Shown in pieces: positions 25,354-34,859 of a stretch of DNA of 64,000 nt. The notes under the pieces are model-generated. The model ran no database searches. It worked only from the letters and a program-made list of their open reading frames with translations, and was not told the DNA's origin. The DNA comes from DASQPJ01 sp036268355 (GTDB lineage: Bacteria > Actinomycetota > Actinomycetes > Sporichthyales > Sporichthyaceae), in contig DATAUG010000259.1 in NCBI GenBank assembly GCA_036268355.1, positions 62,001-126,000 of the forward strand, in the 5' to 3' direction. A program made the position numbers and the translations under genes. Position 1 is the first letter of the stretch, and each line of letters starts with the position of its first letter.

Positions 25354-26628
25354 TCAGACCTCGAACACGTCAGGGTCCGGCTCACGGAAGACGCGGGCAC
25401 CGAGCGCGTTCAGCTTCTCCACGAAGCCGGCATAGCCGCGGTCGATGTGGTGGACCCGGGTGACCACGGTCTCCCCATCGGCGACCAGCCCGGCCAGTAC
25501 CAGGCCCGCGCCGGCCCGGATGTCGTGCGCCCGGACCGGCGCCCCGGACAGTCGCTCGCGGCCACGCACCACCGCGTGGTGCCCGTCGGTCTTGATCTCC
25601 GCGCCCAGGCGGACCATCTCGTCGATGAACATGAACCGGGCCTCGAACACGTTCTCGGTAACCATTGCCGCGCCCGAGGCGATGGTGTTCAACGCGATGA
25701 ACGCGGGTTGCAGGTCGGTCGGGAACCCCGGATAGGGCAGCGTCATGATGTCGACCGCCTCCGGCCGCCGGCTCATCGCGACCCGGAAGCCGTCGTCGAG
25801 CAACTCGACGTCGGCACCGGCGGTGACCAACTTGTCCAGCGGCAGCTCGAGGTGCCCGGCCTTGGCGTTGCGGACGGTGACGTCGCCCAGGGTCATCGCC
25901 GCGGCCACCGCCCAGGTGCCGGCCACGATGCGGTCGGAGACGGTGCGATGGACGGTCGGGGCGAGGCCGGACACCCCCTCCACCTCGATCGTGGACGAAC
26001 CCGCGCCCAGCACCTTCGCGCCCATCTCGTTGAGCATGTCGGCCAGATCGACGATCTCCGGCTCGCGAGCCGCGTTGTCGATCACGGTGGTGCCCTGCGC
26101 CAGGACCGCGGCCATCAGCACGTTCTCGGTGGCGCCCACACTCGGGAAGTCCAACCAGACCGGCGCCCCGGACAGCCCGCTCGCGGCCGCGGTGATGATG
26201 TAACCGTGCTCGGACTCGGTCTCGGCGCCGAGCTTGGCCAGCCCGGCGATGTGCATGTCCAGCGCCCGTGAGCCGATGTTGTCCCCGCCCGGCAGCGCCA
26301 CCTTGGCCCGGCCGCAGCGGGCGACCAGCGGGCCCAGGACGCAGATCGAGGCCCGCAGCCGGGAGACCAACTCGTAGGGGGCCTCGTGGTCCAGGTTCTC
26401 CGGGACGTCGATGCGCACCGTGTTGGGCTCGACCTCGACCTCGCAACCCAGGCGGCGCAGCACGGCAGCCATGTACGAGATGTCGAGGATGTCCGGGACG
26501 GCGTGCAGCGTGGTGCGGCCCGGCGCCAGCAGCGCGGCGGCCATGAGCTTGAGCACGCTGTTCTTGGCGCCGTCCACCCGGACCTCGCCGACCAGCCGTG
26601 CCCCCCCGACAACCCGGAATCTGTCCAC
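25354..26628 (-). CDS. murA: UDP-GlcNAc 1-carboxyvinyltransferase MurA, Asp variant
   Basis: 424 residues from GTG 26628; a TTG at 26637 would add three. It catalyses the first committed step of peptidoglycan synthesis, adding enolpyruvate from PEP to UDP-GlcNAc. Family blocks: GAKNSVLKLMAAALL at the N-terminus, SVGATENVLMAA and PYPGFPTDLQP. In the PEP-binding loop the usual GGCTIG is GGDNIG, so the catalytic Cys is Asp (codon GAC at 26281-26283), as in mycobacteria. That variant is catalytically active but not alkylated by fosfomycin. Confidence 0.95.
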   Translation of the reverse strand: MDRFRVVGGARLVGEVRVDGAKNSVLKLMAAALLAPGRTTLHAVPDILDISYMAAVLRRLGCEVEVEPNTVRIDVPENLDHEAPYELVSRLRASICVLGPLVARCGRAKVALPGGDNIGSRALDMHIAGLAKLGAETESEHGYIITAAASGLSGAPVWLDFPSVGATENVLMAAVLAQGTTVIDNAAREPEIVDLADMLNEMGAKVLGAGSSTIEVEGVSGLAPTVHRTVSDRIVAGTWAVAAAMTLGDVTVRNAKAGHLELPLDKLVTAGADVELLDDGFRVAMSRRPEAVDIMTLPYPGFPTDLQPAFIALNTIASGAAMVTENVFEARFMFIDEMVRLGAEIKTDGHHAVVRGRERLSGAPVRAHDIRAGAGLVLAGLVADGETVVTRVHHIDRGYAGFVEKLNALGARVFREPDPDVFEV

Positions 26629-26651
26629 GGAGGTCAATCTTAAGCAGTCGT

Positions 26652-27446
26652 TCAGAGAACCTTGGACAGGAAGGCTTTCGTCCGCTCGTGCTGCGGGTTC
26701 GCCAGCACCTCACGCGGGTGCCCGGACTCGACGATCACCCCGCCGTCCATGAACACCAGCTGGTCGCCGGCCTCGCGGGCGAAGCCCATCTCGTGGGTGA
26801 CGACGACCATGGTCATGCCGTCGCGGGCCAATCCGCGCATGACGTCCAGCACGTCGCCGACCAGCTCGGGGTCCAGCGCCGAGGTGGCCTCGTCGAACAG
26901 CATCACCTTCGGTTGCATCGCCAACGCCCGCGCGATCGCGACCCGCTGCTGCTGCCCGCCGGACAGCTGCGCGGGTCGGGCGTCGGCCTTCGCGGCCAGA
27001 CCGACGCGCTCCAGCAACGCCAGCGCCCGGGTACGCACGGCGGCGCGCTCGTCGCGGCGCACCCGGCACGGCGCCTCCATGACGTTCTCCAGCGCGGTCA
27101 GGTGCGGGAACAGGTTGAACCGCTGGAACACCATGCCGATCTCGCGGCGCTGCGCGGCGATCTCGGACTCCTTCAGCTCGTACAGGCGCCCGTTGCGCTC
27201 GGCGTAACCGATCAGCGCGCCGTCCACCCGCACCCGCCCGTAGTCCACCTTCTCCAGGTGGTTGACGCACCGCAGCAGCGTCGACTTCCCGGAGCCCGAG
27301 GGCCCGATCACGCAGCACACCTCACCGGCGCCCACGGTGAGGTCCACCCCCATCAGGACCTCGTTGCGCCCGAACGACTTGCGAACGGCCTGCAGCTCGA
27401 CCATCGGCCGCCGGGGCGGACTCGGAGTCGCTCCCGGACGCGTCAC
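26652..27446 (-). CDS. Polar amino-acid ABC transporter ATPase
   Basis: 264 residues. Walker A GPSGSGKST, Q-loop VFQRFNLFPHLT, signature LSGGQQQR, Walker B VMLFDEAT and the switch His in VVTHEMGFA are all present. FNLFPHLTALENV is typical of the GlnQ/HisP polar amino-acid class. The GTG at 27446 overlaps the permease stop in a GTGA junction and has GGAAG upstream, indicating translational coupling; an ATG at 27404 is the alternative. It works with the permease and lipoprotein genes just upstream. Confidence 0.93.
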   Translation of the reverse strand: MTRPGATPSPPRRPMVELQAVRKSFGRNEVLMGVDLTVGAGEVCCVIGPSGSGKSTLLRCVNHLEKVDYGRVRVDGALIGYAERNGRLYELKESEIAAQRREIGMVFQRFNLFPHLTALENVMEAPCRVRRDERAAVRTRALALLERVGLAAKADARPAQLSGGQQQRVAIARALAMQPKVMLFDEATSALDPELVGDVLDVMRGLARDGMTMVVVTHEMGFAREAGDQLVFMDGGVIVESGHPREVLANPQHERTKAFLSKVL

Positions 27447-28309
27447 GCGAACTTCCGTTCCAGGAAGAACTGACCGAGCATCAGAACGCTGGAGATCGCC
27501 AGGTACCACAGGCACGCCGCGATGAGCAGCGGGAAAATCTGAAAAGTGCGGGCACCGATCGCCTGAAGTTGGAAGAACAGCTCGTGGGAGTAGGGCGCGA
27601 ACGCCACCAGCGAGGTGTCCTTCAGCATCGCGATCGTCTCGTTCCCGGTGGGCGGAATTATCACCGGTGTCGCCTGCGGCAGAACGATCCGACGCATCGT
27701 CAGCATCCGGGGCATCCCGAGGGACGCCGCGGCCTCGCGTTGCCCGGAGTCGATCGAACCGATGCCGGCCCGCACGATCTCAGCCATGTAGGCGGCCTCG
27801 GACATGCCCAGGGCCAGCACGGCCGCCACGAAGCCGGAGCCGATCGTCCGCGAGTCGACCCCGAACAGCCGGGCGTCGGCGCCGCCGAGTCCGAACAGGG
27901 ACAGCAGTTGGTGATCGAACGGCAGCCCGAAGAAGAATTTGGGGTACAGGATTCCGAAGTTCGCGAACAGGATCACCAGCACCAGGCGAGGTACCGCGCG
28001 GAAGAACCAGACGTAGGTCCACGCGACACCGGAGATCAGCTTGCTCGGCGACAGTCGCATGATCGCGAGCACCGTCCCGCCGACCACCCCGATCACCATG
28101 GACAACACGGTGATCTCCACGGTTCCCAGCGCACCGTTCCGCACCGGTGGCCGGAACATCTGGTGGATCATGAAGTCCCACTGGAAGGCGTCGTTCGTCA
28201 CCAGCATGTGCACGAACATCGCCGTCAGTACGGCGATCACGCCGCCGGACACCCAACGCCACGGGTGCCGGACCGGTACGGCCGCAGGACCCGCGGGCGG
28301 TTGGGTCAC
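27443..28309 (-). CDS. Polar amino-acid ABC transporter permease
   Basis: 288 residues from a GTG. An N-terminal helix (VSGGVIAVLTAMFVHMLV) precedes the binding-protein-dependent permease core: GTVEITVLSMVIGVVGGTVLAIMR and the EAA loop ASLGMPRMLTMRRIVLPQATPVIIPPTGNE. Membrane partner of the ATPase and lipoprotein. It is coupled to the ATPase through a GTGA overlap. Confidence 0.93.
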   Translation of the reverse strand: MTQPPAGPAAVPVRHPWRWVSGGVIAVLTAMFVHMLVTNDAFQWDFMIHQMFRPPVRNGALGTVEITVLSMVIGVVGGTVLAIMRLSPSKLISGVAWTYVWFFRAVPRLVLVILFANFGILYPKFFFGLPFDHQLLSLFGLGGADARLFGVDSRTIGSGFVAAVLALGMSEAAYMAEIVRAGIGSIDSGQREAAASLGMPRMLTMRRIVLPQATPVIIPPTGNETIAMLKDTSLVAFAPYSHELFFQLQAIGARTFQIFPLLIAACLWYLAISSVLMLGQFFLERKFA

Positions 28310-28373
28310 GACGCGAGCGAGCGAGCAGATGTCACTGCGGCGTTTCGCCCATGCCGGACCGAGCGCAGCGAGG

Positions 28374-29519
28374 TCATGGCGTGGGCGAGGCCGAGGGTGA
28401 GGCGCTCGGTGCGGAGCTCGGGGTCACCGGCGTCGGGTCCACCTCGGACCTGGCGATGGCGCCGGAGTCGACGCCCCAGTGGTCCAGGATCGCCTTGTAG
28501 GTCCCGTCGCCGATCAGGGCGTTCACCGCACTGGCCACCGCCTGGGCGAATGTCTTCTCACCCCTCTTGATCACGAACCCGTACGGCGCGGCCTCGTAGA
28601 GCGGCCCGAGCGTGACGAGCTTGCCCCCGGTCTGCTGGATCGCGTACGCGGTCACCTGGGAGTCCGCGCTCATGGCGTCGTCCTTGCCGGTGACCACCGC
28701 GGCGGTGGCATCGTCCTGGCCCTGGTAGAGGTCGATCGTGATGGCCGACTTGCCGGCCTTCTGGCATGCCTTGGAACGAGTGGTCAGATCGTCGGCCTCG
28801 ATGGTGCCGGTCTGCGCGGCCACCTTCTTGCCGCACGCGTCGTCGATCGAGGACAGCACGTTGGTGCCCGACTTCTGGGCCCACTGGATTCCGGCGGAGA
28901 AGTAGCTCACCATGTCGACGACCTTCTCGCGATCGGCGTTGATGGTGAACGAGGACACCGAGAAGTCGTACTTCCCGGACTCGACGCCCGGGATGATGCT
29001 GTCGAAATTCGCCGACTCGTAGGACGTCCTCAGGCCCAGCTTCGCGGCGACCGCGTTGAGCAGGTCGATGTCGAAACCTTGGACGGTGTGGCCGTCCGAG
29101 GCGAGGAACTCGTCGGGCGCGTAGGTCGAGTCGGTGCCGACCTTCATCACGCCGGCTTTCTGCAGAGCGGCGGGCACCATCGCGACCAGGCTCGGGTCGG
29201 CAGTGACGGTCGGCAGCGGGCCGCCCAAGCCGGTGGAAGTCGGTGCCACGGTCGGCGAGGCGGTGATCGGAGTGATCGCCGGGGCCGGGGTGGACTCCGA
29301 GCTCGAACCGCCGCCGTTGTGTTTGCCGGGCAGATGGCAGGCCGACAGCGGCAGGGCCAGGGCCGCGATCACCGCGACCGTCAGGTGAGTTCGAGAGCGA
29401 TTACGGCCCAGGGGGGCGGGCACCGCGCCGTTCAGAGACGTTCGCGAACGATTACGGCCCAGGGGGGCGCGTGCCCCGCCGGTCAGGGAAGTTCGAGAAC
29501 GATTCGGAGCGGGGCGCAT
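28374..29519 (-). CDS. Amino-acid ABC transporter solute-binding lipoprotein
   Basis: 381 residues. After an unusual N-terminal extension of about 45 residues, a hydrophobic signal and lipobox (LALPLSAC) are followed by a Ser/Pro/Thr linker and a family 3 solute-binding fold (VGTDSTYAPDEFL, GFDIDLLNAVAAKLG, ANFDSIIPGVESGKYDF). The extension is two 17-residue repeats of the type RNRSRTSLxGxxxAPLG followed by a third RNRSRT. ATG 29519 has GGGAG upstream. It is first in the operon lipoprotein-permease-ATPase. The ligand is probably a polar amino acid but is not determined. Confidence 0.92.
   Translation of the reverse strand: MRPAPNRSRTSLTGGARAPLGRNRSRTSLNGAVPAPLGRNRSRTHLTVAVIAALALPLSACHLPGKHNGGGSSSESTPAPAITPITASPTVAPTSTGLGGPLPTVTADPSLVAMVPAALQKAGVMKVGTDSTYAPDEFLASDGHTVQGFDIDLLNAVAAKLGLRTSYESANFDSIIPGVESGKYDFSVSSFTINADREKVVDMVSYFSAGIQWAQKSGTNVLSSIDDACGKKVAAQTGTIEADDLTTRSKACQKAGKSAITIDLYQGQDDATAAVVTGKDDAMSADSQVTAYAIQQTGGKLVTLGPLYEAAPYGFVIKRGEKTFAQAVASAVNALIGDGTYKAILDHWGVDSGAIARSEVDPTPVTPSSAPSASPSASPTP
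29389..29509. repeat. 51-bp repeats inside the lipoprotein gene
   Basis: Units beginning GTTCGAGAGCGATTACGG (or close variant) start at 29389, 29440 and 29491, a 51-bp (17-codon) period. They encode the RNRSRT-containing repeats ahead of the signal peptide. Confidence 0.85.
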
Positions 29520-29624
29520 TCGATTGACTCCCTGCTGACGGTTCCGCCGGTTCTTGATCGTCCACAGTATTGCGACAAGATCACCCGAACGAGTGTCACC
29601 GCGCGGCGCCGTTACGCTGCCGAA

Positions 29625-30194
29625 ATGGTCAATCTGACGCGCATCTACACGCGCACCGGCGACGACGGCACCACCGCCCTGGGCGACTTCACCCGCACCG
29701 ACAAGAACGACCCCCGCCTGGTCGCCTACGCCGACGTCGACGAGGCAAACAGCGCCATCGGCGTCGCGATCGCGCTGGGCAACCTGGAACCCGAGTGGGT
29801 CGCGCTGCTCACGCGCATTCAGAACGACCTGTTCGACGTGGGCGCCGACCTGTGCAACCCGATCGTCGAAAAGCCGCAGTACGCGCCGCTGCGCATCGCC
29901 GAGGCCGACGTCGAGCGCTTGGAGCAGGCCTGCGACCGCTACAACGAGGCGTTGCCGAAGCTGCGCAGCTTCATCCTGCCCGCCGGCACGCCCGGTGCGG
30001 CCCTGCTGCACGTCGCACGGACAGTGTCCCGCCGGGCCGAACGTTCCGCCTGGGCCGCCGTCGCCGCATTCCCGGAGACCACCAGCAAGCTGCCGGCGAA
30101 GTACCTCAACCGGCTCTCGGACCTGCTGTTCATCCTCGGCCGGGTGGCAAACCCGCAGGGCGACGTCCTCTGGGTGCCCGGCGCCAACCGCTGA
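29625..30194 (+). CDS. Cob(I)alamin adenosyltransferase, PduO type
   Basis: 189 residues. The N-terminal ATP-binding motif TRTGDDGTTALGDFTR and the later FILPAGTPGAALLHVARTVSRRAER and YLNRLSDLLFILGR helices define PduO-type ATP:cob(I)alamin adenosyltransferase. It makes adenosylcobalamin, the cofactor needed by the ethylmalonyl-CoA mutase 6 kb away. It is divergent from the ABC lipoprotein and convergent with the ATP synthase operon, separated by a hairpin. Confidence 0.96.
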   Translation: MVNLTRIYTRTGDDGTTALGDFTRTDKNDPRLVAYADVDEANSAIGVAIALGNLEPEWVALLTRIQNDLFDVGADLCNPIVEKPQYAPLRIAEADVERLEQACDRYNEALPKLRSFILPAGTPGAALLHVARTVSRRAERSAWAAVAAFPETTSKLPAKYLNRLSDLLFILGRVANPQGDVLWVPGANR

Positions 30195-30215
30195 CCCGAC
30201 CCCCGAAAACCGTAG

Positions 30216-30258
30216 CGTCCGGCTGAGTCGTCGCTAATAGCGACCAGTCAGCCGGACG
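30216..30258. terminator. Hairpin between convergent adenosyltransferase and atpC
   Basis: Outer 11-base arms CGTCCGGCTGA/TCAGCCGGACG (30216-30226 and 30248-30258) enclose an inner GTCGCTA-A-TAGCGAC stem. It serves both strands. The outer stem shares the CGTCCGG core with the hairpins at 17305 and 49407. Confidence 0.85.
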
Positions 30259-30282
30259 TCAGGTGTTCCGGAGGGGGCCAGG

Positions 30283-30693
30283 CTACTTGGCGAGGCTGAG
30301 GAAGACTTCGCAGCGCTTCTTGTCGCGCTGCGCCACCCGGCGCTTCTCGGTATCCTCGCCGGCCTGCGCTATTTCCTGCTCTGCGACCCGAAGTTGCTCA
30401 CGCAACTTCTCGGCGTCCAGCTTGGCGACCGGCACCACCTCTTCGACCAGCAACAGTGCCTGGTTCTGGCCGACCTGAAGGTAGCCCTCCGATTGCGCGA
30501 ACCGCTCCACGTCGCCCTCGGCCTTGCGCAGCCGCAGCTCGGTCGGTTCGAGCGAGGCCAACAGCGGCGCGTGCCGGGCCATGATGCCGATCAGACCCAG
30601 CGTGGTGCGGGTGGACACCATCTCCACCTCGCCGCTGAAGACTTCGCCGTCAGGAGTGAGAATCCTCGTCGGGAACTTGGTGTGAACCACCAT
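30283..30693 (-). CDS. atpC: ATP synthase F1 epsilon subunit
   Basis: 136 residues. The N-terminal beta-sandwich (KFPTRILTPDGEVFSGEVEMVSTRTTLGLIGIMARHAPLLA) and C-terminal helical hairpin are typical. It couples and regulates rotation in the central stalk. Last gene of the atpIBEFHAGDC operon. Confidence 0.96.
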   Translation of the reverse strand: MVVHTKFPTRILTPDGEVFSGEVEMVSTRTTLGLIGIMARHAPLLASLEPTELRLRKAEGDVERFAQSEGYLQVGQNQALLLVEEVVPVAKLDAEKLREQLRVAEQEIAQAGEDTEKRRVAQRDKKRCEVFLSLAK

Positions 30694-30760
30694 CAGAACT
30701 CCCAGAGGTGAGTGGGGACCGGCGAAAATTGCTCAGTGATCAACGAACCCATCAGCCCGC

Positions 30761-32200
30761 TCACCCGCCTCGAGCGTCCTTGAGCACCTCGTCGATGGTG
30801 CCCTTCATGTAGAACGCCCGCTCCGGGATCTCGTCCAGGGACCCGGCGAGGATCTCCTTGAAGCCACGGATCGTCTCCGCGATCGGGACGAACACCCCCG
30901 GGGTACCGGTGAACTGCTCGGCCACGTGGAACGGCTGGGAGAGGAATCGCTCGAGCTTGCGGGCCCGTGTGACGGTGATCTTGTCGTCGTCGGAGAGCTC
31001 GTCGATGCCGAGGATGGCGATGATGTCCTGGAGCTCCTTGTAGCGCTGGAGCACCCGCTTCACCTGGTTGGCGACGTTGAAGTGGTCGGCTCCCAGGATG
31101 TCGGCCTTGAGGATCGTCGAGGTCGAGTCGAGCGGGTCGACGGCCGGGTAGATGCCCTTCTCGGCGATCGACCGCGAGAGCACGGTGGTCGCGTTCAGGT
31201 GGGCGAACGCCGAGGCGGGCGCCGGGTCGGTGAGGTCGTCGGCGGGGACGTAGATCGCCTGGACGCTGGTGACCGAACCCTTCCGGGTGGATGTGATCCG
31301 CTCCTGCAGTTCGCCCATCTCGGACTCCAGCGTCGGCTGGTATCCCACCTGGGAGGGCATCCGACCGAGGAGGGCCGACACCTCCGAACCCGCCTGGACG
31401 AATCGGAAGATGTTGTCGATGAAGAGGAGAACGTCCTGACCCTCTTGGTCGCGGAAGTACTCGGCCATCGTCAGACCGGTAAGCGCGACACGCATACGGG
31501 CGCCCGGCGGCTCGTTCATCTGCCCGAAGACCAGCATGGTCTTGTCGATGACGCCGGACTCCTTCATCTCCAGCCAGAGGTCGTTGCCCTCGCGGGACCG
31601 CTCGCCCACGCCGCAGAACGCGGACAGACCACCGTGCTGCTGAGCCAGGTTGTTGATGAGTTCCTGGATGATGACGGTCTTGCCGACACCGGCACCGCCG
31701 AACAGTCCGACCTTGCCGCCCTTGGCATAGGGCGCCAGCAGGTCGATGACCTTGATCCCGGTCTCGAACATCTCGGTGGTCGGGGTGACCGCCTCGATGG
31801 TGGGGGCCGGACGGTGGATCGGCCAGCGCTCGACGTCGTCCGAGATGGGCTTGCCCTCGTCGAGCGGCTCGCCCAGCAGGTTGAAGATCCGGCCCAGCGT
31901 CTGTCGGCCGACCGGAACCGTGATCGGGGCCCTCGTGTCGATGACCTCGGCCCCACGCGCGAGACCGTCGGTGGTGTCCAGCGCGACTGCCCGGACGCGG
32001 TCGTCGCCGAGGTGCTGCTGCACCTCACAGACCAGGAACTCGCCCTCGATGGAGCCGGCCGGACGCCGGACGTTCACCGCATGGTTGATCTCGGGCAGCT
32101 TGTTGGGGAACACCGCCTCGATCACAACACCTTGGATGGCTTCGATCCGTCCGATATTGTCGGTGTGCGTTTCCACCGGGGCTCCTTCTGTGACTGCCAC
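30761..32200 (-). CDS. atpD: ATP synthase F1 beta subunit
   Basis: 479 residues from GTG 32200. Catalytic subunit with P-loop GGAGVGKTV near 163-171, VGERSREGNDL, the DEAD-like LLFIDNIFRF and the C-terminal helical domain ending DEVLKDA. Site of ATP synthesis in the alpha3beta3 head. Confidence 0.97.
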   Translation of the reverse strand: MAVTEGAPVETHTDNIGRIEAIQGVVIEAVFPNKLPEINHAVNVRRPAGSIEGEFLVCEVQQHLGDDRVRAVALDTTDGLARGAEVIDTRAPITVPVGRQTLGRIFNLLGEPLDEGKPISDDVERWPIHRPAPTIEAVTPTTEMFETGIKVIDLLAPYAKGGKVGLFGGAGVGKTVIIQELINNLAQQHGGLSAFCGVGERSREGNDLWLEMKESGVIDKTMLVFGQMNEPPGARMRVALTGLTMAEYFRDQEGQDVLLFIDNIFRFVQAGSEVSALLGRMPSQVGYQPTLESEMGELQERITSTRKGSVTSVQAIYVPADDLTDPAPASAFAHLNATTVLSRSIAEKGIYPAVDPLDSTSTILKADILGADHFNVANQVKRVLQRYKELQDIIAILGIDELSDDDKITVTRARKLERFLSQPFHVAEQFTGTPGVFVPIAETIRGFKEILAGSLDEIPERAFYMKGTIDEVLKDARGG

Positions 32201-32278
32201 ATCTCAATTACCGACGAACTGCAATTTACCGACCGCGCTGCACTTGTCCGACCTTGCTGTCCCGCGCTGTGCCGTTTT

Positions 32279-33187
32279 TTACGCCACGCCCTCGGCCCCG
32301 GCGACCACTTCCATGATCTCCTGGGTGATCGCCGCCTGACGCGCCCGGTTCATCTGCAATGTCAGGTCCCGGATCAGCTCTTTCGCATTGTCAGAGGCAT
32401 TTCGCATTGCGGTCATCCGGGCGCCGTGTTCCGATGCGGTTGACTCCAGCAGCGCCCGATAGATCGATATCTCGACATAGTCGGGCACGAGCCGCTTCAA
32501 CACCGAGACCGCGTCCGGCTCGTACTCGGGACGCGCCCGCACGCCCGTCGGCGTACCCGGTGCCGGCTCTTCGGCCGGTCCACCGTCCGTGACGGTTGCT
32601 CGTGTCAACGGGAGCAGCGTCTCGCGCTGCACGAGCTGGACGATCGCTGAGCGGTACCCGTTGTAGAAGACCTCGACCTGGTCCACCTCGTTGTCGAGGA
32701 ATGCGGCGACCAGCCGCCGACCGATACGGCGCGCGTCGCTGTAGCTGGGGCGGTCCGTGAAGCCGATGAAGCTGTCCACCACCGGCAGGGCACGGAACGT
32801 CAGCGACGACGCCACGCGCCGGCCTGAGGCGAAGTAGACGACCCGGCGGCCGGCGGCTTCGTGCTCGCGGCCCGCGGCGATGCCGGCCCGCAGGATGTTC
32901 GAGTTGAACGCGCCCGCAAGGCCACGGTCGCCCGCGACGAGCAGCAGGCCGACCGTGCGTACCTCGGCGTGCTCATTGAGGATGGGCACATTCGGAACGG
33001 TCCCCGCCGCTTCCGCGGCACGACGGGTCATCAGTCTGATACCGGTCGCGTAGGGCCGCAGCGCCTCGATGCGCTGTTCGGCACGGCGCAGTCGGGCCGC
33101 GGCGACCATCGCCATCGCGCTGGTGATCGTCTCGATGTTCTTGACCGAGGCGACCCGGTTACGAACGTCGCGCTGCGACTGGGGCAT
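32279..33187 (-). CDS. atpG: ATP synthase F1 gamma subunit
   Basis: 302 residues. The N-terminal helix RNRVASVKNIETITSAMAMVAAARL and C-terminal helix ASDNAKELIRDLTLQMNRARQAAITQEIMEVVAGAEGV form the rotor coiled coil. An insertion around EEPAPGTPTGVRARPEYEPD (about 205-225) is the type of loop seen in actinobacterial gamma subunits. Confidence 0.96.
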   Translation of the reverse strand: MPQSQRDVRNRVASVKNIETITSAMAMVAAARLRRAEQRIEALRPYATGIRLMTRRAAEAAGTVPNVPILNEHAEVRTVGLLLVAGDRGLAGAFNSNILRAGIAAGREHEAAGRRVVYFASGRRVASSLTFRALPVVDSFIGFTDRPSYSDARRIGRRLVAAFLDNEVDQVEVFYNGYRSAIVQLVQRETLLPLTRATVTDGGPAEEPAPGTPTGVRARPEYEPDAVSVLKRLVPDYVEISIYRALLESTASEHGARMTAMRNASDNAKELIRDLTLQMNRARQAAITQEIMEVVAGAEGVA

Positions 33188-33272
33188 GGCGGTTGAGGCG
33201 CGGCGGGTATGGCTGACCCGCGGGCGACCTCTTCCTCCTTCCTATCCGGCAGAATTCGCTGACGGGGCCCGG

Positions 33273-34859
33273 TTATCGGGCTGCTGGGACCTTGTCGAGG
33301 GGCTGACCCTCTTCATCGAGGTCGTAACCGAAGTCGTCCGCGAACTGCTTCACAGCGGCCTTCACCCGGCCCTCGACGTCGTCGTCCCAGTCGCCGCCCG
33401 CGATCCGCTTCAGCAGATCGGACTGGCTCGCCCTGACCCGCTCGGTCAGTTCCATCAGGAACCGCTCCACCTTGTCGACCTCGATGCGGTCGAGGAATCC
33501 GTTCGTGGCCGCGTAGATCTGGACGACCTGCTCCTCGACGGGGATCGGGGCCCGCTCGGGCTGGTTGAGGGTCTTCACCAGGCGCTCGCCTCGGGCCAAC
33601 GTGCGTTGGGTGTCGGCGTCGAGCTCGGAGCCGAACTGGGCGAAGGCCTGGAGCTCGCGGTACTGGGACAGCTCGCCCTTCAACCGGCCCGCGACCTTCC
33701 GCATCGGCTTGATCTGGGCACTGCCGCCGACTCGGGAGACGGAGATACCGACGTTGATGGCGGGCCGGACGCCGGAGTAGAACAGGCGGGGCTCGAGGAA
33801 GATCTGGCCGTCCGTGATCGAGATGACGTTGGTCGGGATGTACGCCGAGACGTCGCCCGCCTGCGTCTCGATGATCGGCAGGGCGGTGTGTGACCCACCG
33901 CCGGGAATCCGCTTCCCCGTCAGGGGATCGGACACCTCGTCGGCCAGCTTGACGGAGCGCTCCAGCAGACGGGAGTGCAGGTAGAACACGTCGCCCGGGT
34001 AAGCCTCACGACCGGGCGGGCGGCGCAGCAGCAGGGACATCTGGCGGTAGGCGTAGGCGTGCTTGGTGAGGTCGTCGTAGACCGCGAGGGCCGCCTGCCC
34101 CTTGTACAGGAAGTACTCACCCATCGCGCAGCCCGCATAGGGGGCGAGGAACTTGATCGGTGCGGCCTCGTCGGCCGCGGCCATCACGATGATCGTGTTC
34201 TTGAGGGCGTCGGCCTCTTCGAGGACCCGGGCCAAACCGGCCACGGTGGCCTTGCGCTGGCCGATGGCGACGTACACCGACACCAGGCCGGAGTCCTTGT
34301 TGTTGATGATCGTGTCGACGGCGATGGCGGTCTTGCCCGTGCCACGGTCGCCGATGATCAGCTCCCGCTGGCCACGACCGATCGGGATCATCGAGTCGAC
34401 GGCCTTCAGGCCGGTGAGCATCGGTTCGCGGACCGGCTGCCGGTAGACCACACCCGGCGCCTTGAACTCGACCGGCCGCATCCCGGCCGGGCGGATGTCG
34501 CCCTTGCCGTCGAGCGGGTTGCCCAGCGGGTCCACGATCCGGCCGAGCATCTCCTCACCGACGGGGATCTCGAGCAGTCGCTTGGTGCGCTTCACCGTGT
34601 CGCCCTCGGAGATCTTGTGCCACTCGCCGAAGAGCACCGCGCCGACGTTGTCCGACTCCAGGTTCAGGGCCAGGCCGGTGACGTCGTGCGGCAACTCGAG
34701 CATCTCGAACGACATGCAGTTCTCGAGCCCGTGGATCCGGCAGATACCGTCGGCGACCGACAGCACCGTGCCCACCTCGGCCAGGTCCGCGCTGGAGCTG
34801 TCGAGACCCTGGATGCGGCTCTTGAGTATTGAGGTGATCTCGTCAGCGTTGATCTTCAC
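33273..34859 (-). CDS. atpA: ATP synthase F1 alpha subunit
   Basis: 528 residues from GTG 34859, overlapping the atpH stop as GTGA. Non-catalytic nucleotide site with P-loop GDRGTGKTAIA near 170, VYVAIGQRKATVA, and the arginine-finger region LRRPPGREAYPGDVFYLHSRLLERSVK. It ends with an Asp/Glu-rich tail. Confidence 0.97.
   Translation of the reverse strand: MKINADEITSILKSRIQGLDSSSADLAEVGTVLSVADGICRIHGLENCMSFEMLELPHDVTGLALNLESDNVGAVLFGEWHKISEGDTVKRTKRLLEIPVGEEMLGRIVDPLGNPLDGKGDIRPAGMRPVEFKAPGVVYRQPVREPMLTGLKAVDSMIPIGRGQRELIIGDRGTGKTAIAVDTIINNKDSGLVSVYVAIGQRKATVAGLARVLEEADALKNTIIVMAAADEAAPIKFLAPYAGCAMGEYFLYKGQAALAVYDDLTKHAYAYRQMSLLLRRPPGREAYPGDVFYLHSRLLERSVKLADEVSDPLTGKRIPGGGSHTALPIIETQAGDVSAYIPTNVISITDGQIFLEPRLFYSGVRPAINVGISVSRVGGSAQIKPMRKVAGRLKGELSQYRELQAFAQFGSELDADTQRTLARGERLVKTLNQPERAPIPVEEQVVQIYAATNGFLDRIEVDKVERFLMELTERVRASQSDLLKRIAGGDWDDDVEGRVKAAVKQFADDFGYDLDEEGQPLDKVPAAR

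Noticed and set aside
30926..32443. 505-residue plus-strand open frame
   Set aside because: It is fully antisense to atpD and part of atpG, which are unambiguous.
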